Shown piece after piece: positions 6,823-15,448 of a DNA stretch of 34,142 bases. The DNA comes from Bacteroidales bacterium (lineage in GTDB: Bacteria > Bacteroidota > Bacteroidia > Bacteroidales > UBA932), in assembly GCA_017428725.1 (NCBI GenBank), contig JAFRQH010000032.1, positions 1 through 34,142 on the forward strand. The letters run 5' to 3'. The translations under genes were made by a program, and so were the position numbers. The notes beneath the pieces are model-generated. The model had not been told where the DNA came from and made no database searches. It worked only from the letters and a program-made list of their open reading frames with translations. Every line of letters starts with the position of its first letter. Positions within the stretch are counted from its first letter, which is position 1.

Positions 6823-9800
6823 CTATTCTGCTTCAACGTATAATAGAGTAGTCTTGGCATCAGCGTGGTTCGGGTCCGTGGTCGCGGTGTACGCAAATAA
6901 CCACCCTTCATCATAATGCAGCCAATAGACATACTCCGTATCACCGTTCTGTCCTCCGAGGTTGTGGTGATAGAAGTGAGACCCGTCATAGAGGAAGACA
7001 AAGTACTTCGACCAACTGGAAGGTTTTGCTTCAATGCTGAGCGTCGTGCCGCCTCCACTAGGTCTTCTGATGTATTTCCCGTCATTCGAGAATACATAAT
7101 CTCCATTGGTCGGAAGGGAAGTCTCGCGCGTGGCGGTCCAGACAAGGCCCTCGTCTTCGTCAGACTCGAACTCGATGACGTTTTCGACCGGGGTAACTCC
7201 TACGGAGGCGACAGAACCACCATCGTTTTTGAGGGCGTTGCCGCCGGAGACGATGAGGTAGCCCTTACCGTCGACAATCTCTGTCGCAAGGACATAGCGC
7301 TTCTTGGTCACAGGCGTACTCGAATCATTCACCTTCAAGGTATAGGATATGCTGGCGGGCTTATATGTGTCCGAGCCTTCGGCGCTGGCCGTGATGACGG
7401 TGGTCCCGACGCCGACGATCTCAACAGCTCCCGTTTCGGCATCGACCGTCGCGACGGCCGGCTTGCTGGAAGACCAGGAGACATCCGTCTGGGCGCCGCT
7501 GAGTGTCGGCGCAATAAAGGTTTCACCTGACGCAGTATCAAAGGTCACCGACGTCGAACTGAGGACAAGTTCCTGTGTTTGGCGCGAAGGATTGGAACCA
7601 TACAAAGCCGTGGTACGGGAGGATGATGGACTACTGCTGGATACACGGAACGAGTTCTGAGCGGTATCATAGAACAGATAATAGGAGGAAGAGTTACCCG
7701 CTGTCGATAAATAATGGGCACTGCTGTCATAGGACCAGCTAACCGAACTCGTGTTTATGGACAGAGTCGAACTGCTGCGATACAGGTACTTGCCATCGTT
7801 CTTGAACGTGAATTTACCGGAGGAAGCGGTCGCTGTCCAGATTTCAGTAGCAGGTGCATCGTATTTAATCACATCCCCCGTCACCTCCACGGCAACGGCG
7901 GCGACATTGCCCCCGTTATTTTGGAGAAGATACCCGTTGGAGACGATCAGATAGGTCTCGCCATCCTCGATTTCTTCAGCCAGGTACCATGTCGGGACAT
8001 TGCCGTCGGTAACCTTGAGGGTGTAGCTCGCCGTGCCGGTATTGTACTCTTCGTCTGCGGGGGCGGAGGCGGTAATAGTCGTCTCGCCGATGCCGACAAG
8101 GGACACTTCGCCCGAAGTGGCGTCGACCGTGGCAACATCTTCATTGCTGGAGGTAAAGCTGACAGAGGTCTTGACCCCCTCCAGTGTCGGAGCGGTGAAA
8201 GCCTGGCCCAAGACAGCAGAGACGGACTCCGTACTGAAGGAGAGATGCTGCGCCGCCTTCTGCTTGGTGGTGGAGTAGAGATACGTGGTCGGCAGAGTCT
8301 CGCCGTACTTGAAAACCCAACCACTGTCGTAGCCCAGATAGAATGTGTTATCTGCATTGCTGATGTGATAGAGGTGTACTCCATCATACTCCCACACATA
8401 GTACTTCTTGGTGCTCGGAATATCGCCTATCGCACCGGTTTGCGTGCTTGAGTCGGAGTGACGTTGCAGGTATTTGCCGCCATGGCTCAGCGTATAATGA
8501 CCGGCGGGGCTGGTCCCACTATAATACTCGATGTGCTCTGCGGCCTCGAATAGGGCGACCTCTGAAGCCGCAATCTGGATTGTGGCTTCGCCTGCACCGG
8601 TAACATCCACCGTGCCGAGGGTCGAACCGTCGGTCGTCATGGCCTTTCCTCCGGAGACAATCATGTAAGAATCCCCGGCAACGATTTCTTCAGCCAGGTA
8701 GAAGGTGTCGGTCTGGCCGCTCGTCACGACAAGGGTGTAAGAGGCGGAACCGGCCTGGTAGTCGGCGTTGCCGGCGGCGATGGCCGTAATCACGGTCGTA
8801 CCGGCACTGAGGATGTTCACACTGCCATCTGCCTCGACCGTGGCAACGGCTTCGTTGCTGGAAGAGTAGGTGACCGTAGCTCCCGGCTGGGCACCGGAAA
8901 GCGTCGGGGCGACGAACGCCTCCTCGCTATCCTTGTTGAAGGTTACGGAAGTTTCGCCGAAACTAAGCTCCTGCGGAGGACGGGATGTATATATCTGGAC
9001 CTCTTTTTGATTCTGATATCCTGTCACCCATCCATCGTTGTAGAAACAATAGAATGTTGCGCTGGAATTAGAGATATGGTACAGATAGGTCCCATCATAG
9101 TCCCAGGCGTAGTATTTCGCCGTGCCCGGTACGGAACCGACTCCCATTTCATATTCATGGTTGCCGACAGAGACCCGCTGGAGGAAGACGTTCTCACCGT
9201 TACTAAGCGTAAAGTGCCCGGCGACAAGATTGTCGTCTGCTGCAATTTCATTCGCCGTTGCCGTCCAGATCACGCTCGCTCCAGGTTCTTGCTCGAATTC
9301 AAGGACACCGTCATTGTCGGCAGGCGCATCTACGCCTGTCAGACCATCTGTGCCATTGTTAAGCATTTTGCCCTGGGATACGATGAGATAGTCAATGCCG
9401 TTTTCGAGGACGGAGGCCTTGTACCACTTGATCTCCTCGGGGATTACTTCCTGCTTTGCGGCAGACGAGAGGTCGAGCTTGAGGTTCTTGAAAGTCTCGT
9501 TGCTGAAGCTTACCTCTTTGTCGACGGTCTTGGTGTATGCCCATTGGTCGGTGGTGACTACGATCTCTGAAATCCGGGCTGTACCAGGGAGGGCGACGAA
9601 ATATGCACTGAAAGTGCCGTCCGTTGCCGGGGCAAGGCCAGAGCCATAATCGAGAGTCAGGGCGGCGACCTCATCTTCTGCGACGGTGTCGGGCGTAAAG
9701 ACTACGGTTGCATGCTCGAAATCAATGGCCGAGTACGCAGCGGAACCGGACAGGCCGGGAGCTTTGACAACCACGCTCTTGATCACTTCGTCCGTGCCGG

Positions 9801-10407
9801 CGAAACCGGACACGTTGATGCGGCCGAGGGCGACCGGGCGGTCGAACCAGAGGTCGACGACGGTCTCTTCATAGTTGTGCGGATCATCATAAGTCTTGCG
9901 GCTGAAGCCGATCAGAAAGTCGGCGGACGGGTCTATCAGGGTCTCGGCGTCCGGATGCTGCACGGCGGGTACGATGTAGGCGGACCCCTGTGCCTGTGCG
10001 ACGACGGCCGCATAGGTGAAGGGGCCCGTATTGACAGTCTCTGCCGATTTCTGGGTCGTCGCCTTGGCATTCGGATCGACGATAATGGTCATGCCGGTCG
10101 GGAAGTCTGCCTTGAAATGGGCGACAGTGTTCTCTTCTGACAGGCTGATGGTCACATCTTCGCCGACGGAGTAACCTTCGGTGCCGATTTCGAAAAGATG
10201 GACGTTGACGGGGTCGGTTTTCCGCCAGTCCGGGGTCATCAGACCGTCTTCGACCGTGATACCGGTCTTGGTCTGCGCGGACCCTGCCGAGAAGTAGACC
10301 CGGTGGGTATTGCGGACCTGCGGTTCTTCCAGGAGTTGGTTGGTACAGGCGGACAGGCCGCCGAGGACCGCGAGGCCGAAGGCCAAGTGAATGAATCTTT
10401 TGTACAT
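6823..10407 (-). CDS. Large surface lipoprotein with fimbrillin-like N-terminus and alternating unnamed beta modules and BIG2 domains
   Basis: 1194 residues. The lipoprotein signal ends LGGLSAC (C21). Residues about 35-315 look fimbrillin-like (start RVYFSAGSAQTKTG). Then come four copies of a roughly 150-residue module (about 327-479, 567-718, 806-940, 1036-1194), with BIG2 Ig-like domains between them (480-563, 719-800, 945-1026). The BIG2 domains show the usual AVATV(E/D)..G.V.I...GTTVITA pattern. The modules share a YLIVS.G start, a GKYL.R motif and, in three of the four, a Y.W.YDG.(H/Y)LYH.SN type segment. Export to the cell surface and a structural or adhesive role are inferred. The gene is the last of a three-lipoprotein run, 12 bp after the preceding gene, and ends at a terminator. 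Base composition is visibly lower in GC than the flanking metabolic operons. Confidence 0.85.
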   Translation of the reverse strand: MYKRFIHLAFGLAVLGGLSACTNQLLEEPQVRNTHRVYFSAGSAQTKTGITVEDGLMTPDWRKTDPVNVHLFEIGTEGYSVGEDVTISLSEENTVAHFKADFPTGMTIIVDPNAKATTQKSAETVNTGPFTYAAVVAQAQGSAYIVPAVQHPDAETLIDPSADFLIGFSRKTYDDPHNYEETVVDLWFDRPVALGRINVSGFAGTDEVIKSVVVKAPGLSGSAAYSAIDFEHATVVFTPDTVAEDEVAALTLDYGSGLAPATDGTFSAYFVALPGTARISEIVVTTDQWAYTKTVDKEVSFSNETFKNLKLDLSSAAKQEVIPEEIKWYKASVLENGIDYLIVSQGKMLNNGTDGLTGVDAPADNDGVLEFEQEPGASVIWTATANEIAADDNLVAGHFTLSNGENVFLQRVSVGNHEYEMGVGSVPGTAKYYAWDYDGTYLYHISNSSATFYCFYNDGWVTGYQNQKEVQIYTSRPPQELSFGETSVTFNKDSEEAFVAPTLSGAQPGATVTYSSSNEAVATVEADGSVNILSAGTTVITAIAAGNADYQAGSASYTLVVTSGQTDTFYLAEEIVAGDSYMIVSGGKAMTTDGSTLGTVDVTGAGEATIQIAASEVALFEAAEHIEYYSGTSPAGHYTLSHGGKYLQRHSDSSTQTGAIGDIPSTKKYYVWEYDGVHLYHISNADNTFYLGYDSGWVFKYGETLPTTYLYSTTKQKAAQHLSFSTESVSAVLGQAFTAPTLEGVKTSVSFTSSNEDVATVDATSGEVSLVGIGETTITASAPADEEYNTGTASYTLKVTDGNVPTWYLAEEIEDGETYLIVSNGYLLQNNGGNVAAVAVEVTGDVIKYDAPATEIWTATASSGKFTFKNDGKYLYRSSSTLSINTSSVSWSYDSSAHYLSTAGNSSSYYLFYDTAQNSFRVSSSSPSSSRTTALYGSNPSRQTQELVLSSTSVTFDTASGETFIAPTLSGAQTDVSWSSSKPAVATVDAETGAVEIVGVGTTVITASAEGSDTYKPASISYTLKVNDSSTPVTKKRYVLATEIVDGKGYLIVSGGNALKNDGGSVASVGVTPVENVIEFESDEDEGLVWTATRETSLPTNGDYVFSNDGKYIRRPSGGGTTLSIEAKPSSWSKYFVFLYDGSHFYHHNLGGQNGDTEYVYWLHYDEGWLFAYTATTDPNHADAKTTLLYVEAE

Positions 10408-10419
10408 GGTGCGGTCGTT

Positions 10420-11892
10420 TTATAGTTCTTCTTCTTCGCCAACAGGAGTCGGGTCACCAGCGTGGTTCGGCTCCTCCGTGACTTTCAACTCAGCGGACGC
10501 GGAAAGCTCGTTGGCGTCAGCAGGCGTGTATTTGGCCGTAATCGTGACAGAGCCCTTCGTGACGCCGGTGGAGATGCCGGCGGCAACGGTTGCTATGTCC
10601 TCGGCGCTGCTGCTCCAAGCGGCATCTTCGGTGATGTCAGACTCGACCGCATCACCATTGGTCGTGGTAATCAGGGTCAGGGTAAAGGCGAGCGTCTTGC
10701 CGATGAAGACGGTGGGCTCTTCTGCCGTGGCCGGAGAAAGGATGATGTCGTAAGTCACGACGTTCTTGACGGTGACGGCACAAGTGGCCGTTTTGCCACC
10801 CTCGGCAGTCGTGACGGTGATGGTCGCGGTACCGGGAGCGATGGCGGTGACGACACCGTCCTCTACCGTGGCGATATCGCTGTCGCTGGAGGACCAGGAG
10901 ACATCTTGGTTCGGAGCATTGGACGGCAGGACTGTCGCGCTCAGCGTCTCCGTGTCCCCGACAGCCATTTCCAGGCTGGCCGGTTTCACCTCAACTCCCA
11001 TAACCGAAATAACGGGGATGACTTCCAGGGGATCAAACTCCTGGAAAGTATTCACCTTGATATTCTTGAAAGAACTTTCCCGGTTCCAGACTCCGCCGTT
11101 GGCATCCTTCACCGTGAGCGTGAGCCCGTTTGTAAGGACGGTCGGGGGAAGCGTGATCCAGAACAGTTTGGCTTCATCGGGAGAGCCGCCCAAAGCGACA
11201 GGAGGATCGTAGTAGAACGTACAGGACGGGTCGTCCTTTTTGCCGCGGTTGGTGAACGTGACCTGCAGTTGGTCTCCCTCCCCGTAGATGACATCCGCGT
11301 AGCCCGAGAAAGGCTCGTTGTCCTTGCTGGTCAACGTGATGGACGCAACGGAGACATTATCGCCATAGAGGTTGAACCCGAGATATCCGGCCACATGCTT
11401 GAAAGGCAATTTCGTGGTTTCGGATTTGGCGACAAGCATGATGGATGCGCCCAGCCCGTCGGGGAATGCGCTGATTGTCCGTTCCTTCGGGAAAGGAATA
11501 ATCAGAGTCCCATCCTCTTCTTGGCAGGAATTGAAATCGTGGTACGGATAAATCGCATAGTTGAGGCCGGTTGCAATAGGGACTCCGCCATTGAAACCGT
11601 CTTCTCCCGCCACTGGCTTGAAAGAGCCACTGGTGGTGCCATCCAATCCGTAATAATAATATTTCTTGTTCTCCGTGTCCTTGTAGAAGATCGAAAGATT
11701 ATCATTTTCGTTCCAGAAGCCGAATGCTCTGTCATCGACATAAGCCTTCGTGGCCATGCTGCCGATAGCTGGTTCCAGAATGCCATAGAAGGTGGGATAG
11801 CGCTGCCCCGTGGCCACAATCTCCTCCTTGATGGAGCAGGAGGAGATCACGGCCAGGGCAGTCAGTCCGAGAATAGAGTATAATCTCTTCAT
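10420..11892 (-). CDS. Fimbrillin-like lipoprotein with two C-terminal Ig-like domains
   Basis: 490 residues from ATG 11892, chosen because it gives a standard lipoprotein signal (MKRLYSILGLTALAVISSC, C19). A longer in-frame start at 11970 would overlap the small peptide gene upstream. Residues about 30-290 resemble the two-domain beta sandwich of fimbrillin/Mfa-like proteins (FGFWNENDNLSIFY, NYAIYPY). A BIG2 domain follows at about 299-377 (VKPASLEMAVGDT..., WSSSDSDIATVEDG) and a second, divergent one at 380-471. The tail is acidic and ends EEEEL. Function is unknown; a surface structural or adhesin role is inferred from the domains and from the neighbouring lipoproteins. Confidence 0.85.
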   Translation of the reverse strand: MKRLYSILGLTALAVISSCSIKEEIVATGQRYPTFYGILEPAIGSMATKAYVDDRAFGFWNENDNLSIFYKDTENKKYYYYGLDGTTSGSFKPVAGEDGFNGGVPIATGLNYAIYPYHDFNSCQEEDGTLIIPFPKERTISAFPDGLGASIMLVAKSETTKLPFKHVAGYLGFNLYGDNVSVASITLTSKDNEPFSGYADVIYGEGDQLQVTFTNRGKKDDPSCTFYYDPPVALGGSPDEAKLFWITLPPTVLTNGLTLTVKDANGGVWNRESSFKNIKVNTFQEFDPLEVIPVISVMGVEVKPASLEMAVGDTETLSATVLPSNAPNQDVSWSSSDSDIATVEDGVVTAIAPGTATITVTTAEGGKTATCAVTVKNVVTYDIILSPATAEEPTVFIGKTLAFTLTLITTTNGDAVESDITEDAAWSSSAEDIATVAAGISTGVTKGSVTITAKYTPADANELSASAELKVTEEPNHAGDPTPVGEEEEL

Positions 11893-11902
11893 GACGCGCG
11901 GA

Positions 11903-12034
11903 TTAAAAGCCTGTGCTGCCGGGTTTAGAGCCTGGGGCAATTCCCTGCATAATGACTTCTTCGCCACCAATTCTCACAACCTCCGTCTCCGGCCGGATGT
12001 AGGTGCGGAGTTCTTTTTCGTTGTTTTTTTCCAT
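11903..12034 (-). CDS. Small peptide upstream of a fimbrillin-like lipoprotein (shared type, member 1)
   Basis: 43 residues. Begins MEKNNEKELRTYIRPETEVV and ends GSKPGSTGF. It is short but well placed: 37 bp after the phosphatase lipoprotein stop and 10 bp before the next lipoprotein start, which it may couple to. The pattern is a charged N-terminus, Y..PETEV, alternating hydrophobics, then EEVIMQG and a Gly/Ser/Pro-rich end. Two other ORFs in this window have the same layout and position (15021-15245 and 21901-22047). There is no signal peptide or membrane segment. The EEVIMQG segment recalls leader peptides that end near small residues, but no processing gene is nearby. I do not recognise a named family. 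Confidence 0.65.
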   Translation of the reverse strand: MEKNNEKELRTYIRPETEVVRIGGEEVIMQGIAPGSKPGSTGF

Positions 12035-12071
12035 AATCTTTGGTGTTTAATTGTTAAAAATTGCGTTTATG

Positions 12072-14975
12072 TTAATTAACGGATTCGAGGATGAGGCTTT
12101 TGAATCTGTTGATGTCTTCCAGCGGGACCTTGACTTCATTGACCATGTAGTTGGTGATCTTCTCCTCCAGGGTGGTGCCGCCGTTGTCCAGACCATTGAG
12201 GAAGGTCAGACCTTCATTGAACAGACCATACACGCTCCCGGTAGCATTTCGCTCTCTGTTACCACCGGTGGCATGATTGGCAAAACTGGTCAACTCATAA
12301 TCTATCGAACAGTCTTTGGGCGAGATGCCGAGAAGCCCCTCGAGGAGCAGGCCCCAGTAGCCGGTGCGGTCCGATCCGATGGTACAATGGAAATAAGTAG
12401 CCTTCCCGGCATCGGCAGCAGCGATAAAGGCTTCCATTGTCTGCTTGATCTTACTTGTATTTTTGAGTTCTGCCTCGGTAAGATATGGATTATAAGAAGG
12501 GGCGACATGGACGACAGAATAACCGCTGTTCGCAAAGGCTTCATTTAGGTCACCTGTGGCTCGCAGATCGTTGTCCCAACCGACGTTCATGAACTCGGCC
12601 AACAGTTTCTTCTCCACCGATGTCGTGCTGTTCAAATTGGTTCCACGATAGATCATACCATACTTGACCCTCTTTGTCCCATCGGCTGTCAGCATGCCAC
12701 CGAGGTCCCTGCAGTTGTTGGCATATCCGGATCCGGCGAGGTCACTGACTTTCATCATACGCCTGCGGCCCGTGGTCGAGAATTCTCCCCGGGAGACAAT
12801 CTCTCCTTCTTCGGTGACGGTGTAGTAATAGGTCCTGCCGGGAATAGAGTTGTAAACATCATATTCCGTCAGATCCGCCTTATTCGGTTCCCAGGTCCAG
12901 AATAAATCCGTGCAGGACGCGTCATTATAGATGTTGACCTTCGTCATCGTCGTGGACGGACTGTCAAACGGAATCGTAACCGGGTTGGGAATGTCATATC
13001 TCGTGGTCGTAGAGGAACTCCCGCCCATGCCCCCATAACCACTGTTCGTGGCAGGGGCATAGTCCTTCACGATGCTTAAGTCTTGGTAATTGGTATCGGT
13101 ATACTGAGCATTTGCCGCAGTCAGGAAATCCATGACCTTCTGGTTCTCCAGGTTGATGGTGCCTAAATTATGGTATTGCACCGGCGCGTCCGGATCCCGG
13201 ATCAACAAGGTATAGGAATCCGATGCGCCATAGTATGCGTCTGTCCCTTCGGCGGTGGCCGTGATGGTGGTTCTGCCCAGGCTGTTGATCTTAATCTTGT
13301 AGCCTCCATTATCCGGGACGATTTCGGCGACCCCGACATTGGAGGATGAATAAGTTACCTCCGTATAGTAAGTGCCGGAAACGGGCAGGCCCGGGTAAGT
13401 GCCGCCAATTTCATAATCACTTCCGATGTTCCACGTCTCGGATTCTGCGCCGAACTCCAGCGTCTGTCTTTCCTTGACAGTGCCGCCAATCAGGTAGAGG
13501 TGAAGCTTTTGTCCGGAGTTGTTCTCCTCATAGTAGAAACCCTTGTCCTGGGTATAGGCGAGAAGGTATTTGTTGCCTCCGGAAGCGCCGGAAATGGAGC
13601 TCAGGATCTGGACGCCATCTTCCGCCTGCACGAAGGTGTGGTAGTATTTATAGGTCGTGCCATCGATTTCCATTTCATTGACGTCCTTGATCTGGAGCGC
13701 GTCTTCGGCATCAAGGTTGCCTCCGCCTGTGGAATAGAATACATACTGTCCTTCGGAGTTGCGGACGTTGTAGGCATAGTGGCCTGCGTCGTTGGGATGC
13801 TCCATCGGAGAACCATCTGATTCGGTCGCGACTTCAAGGGTCATCGCAAAGCGGGAGAGGTCCTCTCCTGGCTGGGGGATGACGACGCCGTCGACGACGG
13901 TCACCGGAATCGCATAATGCTGGCTCTTGTATTCGCCAAAGGCTGCGAAGGCCATGCTGCTGTTGCCGTCTTCGTACACCAATAGGTATTCACCGTCCTC
14001 CGGTTGTTCGCCCGGTTCGAGATTAACCTCGCCGGCGGATGCGCCGTCCGGATTCGTGGAGTGGTTCTCGTCAAAACGGACATTGATGGTTTTGAAGATG
14101 CCGGATTCAAAGCGGGCCTCGTTCTCCAGCGTGATTGTCTGGTAGAAATAAACCGGCGTGTCTCCCAGATGAGAGCAGTTGGCCGTGACCTTGATTTTGA
14201 TCTGGCTGCCTGCCGGGGCCGTGAATGGCGCGATGGCTATGTTGAAGGTGGATGCATCGTCAACGGCAATCGGAGAACCCTCATCCACGGTCAGCCGGAT
14301 GGTCTTAGTGGCTTTCGCTCCTGCTGTGAGGACGGGCGCGTCTCCGGTCAGGTTCACGGAGAACGCTCCGGAAACCGGCTGCGGAGCAGTGAACTCTATC
14401 TCCCTCACGGTGATAGGACTTGCGGCGGAGTTCGTCACCTTGAACTCTGCGACGGACAGCAGGTTCTTCATCTGGATACTGAGGTCGGTGGACCTGGCCA
14501 CATTTTCGGCTTTGCCGAACATCGGCATGGTCTCTCCCGCGAGGTGGGCAGTGCCGGCATTGCCGGTCTGGACCTGCGTGGCCGGGAAAGTCAGTGAGAC
14601 GCTCTCCGCGGAGACATGTTTCGCGTCATAAGGATAGACCGCGTACCAGTCGTTGTTGGCGGAGAGTTTGCTCACCGTGCCGTAGAAAGCATATGCCCCG
14701 TAGTACGGATTGTACGTAAAGGGCGAAAGCCAGAATGTCGAAGCATTCGGCGCGGAGTGGATGACGGAGAGCTGGTCGCCTTCCGTCCAGTTGGTGTGGT
14801 CTCCGTCGTTGGCTGTCTTGGTGTTGTTGCCGACGGTGATGATCATTTCCACGAGATCGTCTTCCGGTACTTCAGTGAAAACATCCTTGGTACAAGAGAC
14901 GGGCAGGAATGATCCGAAGGCCAGGACGAGCAGTCCAAAGACGACGGGAAACTGTCGAGATGCTTGGTTTTTCAT
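12072..14975 (-). CDS. Surface lipoprotein with fimbrillin-like, BIG2 and C-terminal tyrosine-phosphatase domains
   Basis: 967 residues. The signal segment ends FLPVSC (C28). Residues about 40-300 are fimbrillin-like (WTEGDQLSVIHSAP, WYAVYPYDAKHV). Residues 326-497 hold one copy of the module repeated in the downstream 1194-residue protein, followed by a BIG2 domain at 500-595. Residues about 660-735 look like a beta-sandwich linker (Fn3-like). The C-terminus (about 740-967) is a Y_phosphatase3-type domain: NCRDLGG at 754-760, YGMIYRGTNL, DNDLRA as the general-acid region, and the P-loop HCTIGSDRTG (C864, R870; HCX5R). All key residues for cysteine-dependent phosphatase chemistry are present. 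An extracytoplasmic phosphatase, on phosphotyrosine or another phosphoester, is inferred. It is the first large gene of the run. Confidence 0.86.
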   Translation of the reverse strand: MKNQASRQFPVVFGLLVLAFGSFLPVSCTKDVFTEVPEDDLVEMIITVGNNTKTANDGDHTNWTEGDQLSVIHSAPNASTFWLSPFTYNPYYGAYAFYGTVSKLSANNDWYAVYPYDAKHVSAESVSLTFPATQVQTGNAGTAHLAGETMPMFGKAENVARSTDLSIQMKNLLSVAEFKVTNSAASPITVREIEFTAPQPVSGAFSVNLTGDAPVLTAGAKATKTIRLTVDEGSPIAVDDASTFNIAIAPFTAPAGSQIKIKVTANCSHLGDTPVYFYQTITLENEARFESGIFKTINVRFDENHSTNPDGASAGEVNLEPGEQPEDGEYLLVYEDGNSSMAFAAFGEYKSQHYAIPVTVVDGVVIPQPGEDLSRFAMTLEVATESDGSPMEHPNDAGHYAYNVRNSEGQYVFYSTGGGNLDAEDALQIKDVNEMEIDGTTYKYYHTFVQAEDGVQILSSISGASGGNKYLLAYTQDKGFYYEENNSGQKLHLYLIGGTVKERQTLEFGAESETWNIGSDYEIGGTYPGLPVSGTYYTEVTYSSSNVGVAEIVPDNGGYKIKINSLGRTTITATAEGTDAYYGASDSYTLLIRDPDAPVQYHNLGTINLENQKVMDFLTAANAQYTDTNYQDLSIVKDYAPATNSGYGGMGGSSSTTTRYDIPNPVTIPFDSPSTTMTKVNIYNDASCTDLFWTWEPNKADLTEYDVYNSIPGRTYYYTVTEEGEIVSRGEFSTTGRRRMMKVSDLAGSGYANNCRDLGGMLTADGTKRVKYGMIYRGTNLNSTTSVEKKLLAEFMNVGWDNDLRATGDLNEAFANSGYSVVHVAPSYNPYLTEAELKNTSKIKQTMEAFIAAADAGKATYFHCTIGSDRTGYWGLLLEGLLGISPKDCSIDYELTSFANHATGGNRERNATGSVYGLFNEGLTFLNGLDNGGTTLEEKITNYMVNEVKVPLEDINRFKSLILESVN

Positions 14976-15020
14976 ATTATAAACGATTATCGATGGATGA
15001 TGTGTTGGAATCTGGAGATA

Positions 15021-15245
15021 TTACCCGATTGTCTCGGGGTCGTGACCCCAAGGGGTCGTGGTGAACCCTGGGGAGCCCTGAAGGACAGGGTTCTCGGTCG
15101 AGATATGGATGACGGTGGTCTCGGGAGCAGAATAAAGCTCTCTTGCACCGATGATTATGCGTATTGGAAGTATAGAATCCAATAATCGCCCCGGGGGAGG
15201 AACAAGTATCTTCCCCGGACTGTTAGAGAGAGCCCCGTCGTTCAT
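15021..15245 (-). CDS. Small peptide upstream of the phosphatase lipoprotein (shared type, probable member 3)
   Basis: 74 residues if read from ATG 15245; a shorter product from an in-frame TTG (about 53 residues) is possible. The second half carries the shared pattern: ELYSAPETTVIHISTENPVL, then QGSPGF and a polar end (PWGHDPETIG). This aligns by eye with member 1 (YIRPETEVVRIGGEEVIMQG). The first 35 residues have no counterpart in the other members. The stop lies 45 bp before the lipoprotein start at 14975. Its 3' part contains a GGGGTCGTGACCCC palindrome. No clear promoter was found upstream. Confidence 0.5.
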   Translation of the reverse strand: MNDGALSNSPGKILVPPPGRLLDSILPIRIIIGARELYSAPETTVIHISTENPVLQGSPGFTTTPWGHDPETIG

Positions 15246-15401
15246 AACAAGATCTTGATGGATGAGTCTGATTTCGTTCGGATTGTAAGATAATAACTAA
15301 AATTCAATATTGGCGCACTGAATGACGCACCTGTTTGACAATCATTAGTTTTTTAACACGTTTGTAATATTTTTTTTGATTTGGCGGGTTCGGGGTGGGA
15401 A

Positions 15402-15433
15402 TTTGGATTTCTGGCACGATTTTCCTAATTTGG
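15402..15433 (+). promoter_or_regulatory. Candidate promoter of the dynamin-like operon
   Basis: TTTG at 15402-15405, a 20-bp spacer, then TAATTTGG at 15426-15433, close to the Bacteroidota TTTG/TAnnTTTG pair. The start codon is at 15449. Confidence 0.5.
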
Positions 15434-15448
15434 TGGAGTTTGAATACT

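Noticed and set aside
6823..10407. Repeats in the large lipoprotein gene as a CRISPR-like array
   Set aside because: The repeats are long, diverged and in frame, and correspond to protein modules and BIG2 domains.
11893..11970. Upstream extension of the 490-residue lipoprotein to ATG 11970
   Set aside because: It would place 26 residues before a perfect lipoprotein signal and overlaps the peptide gene 11903-12034 in another frame.
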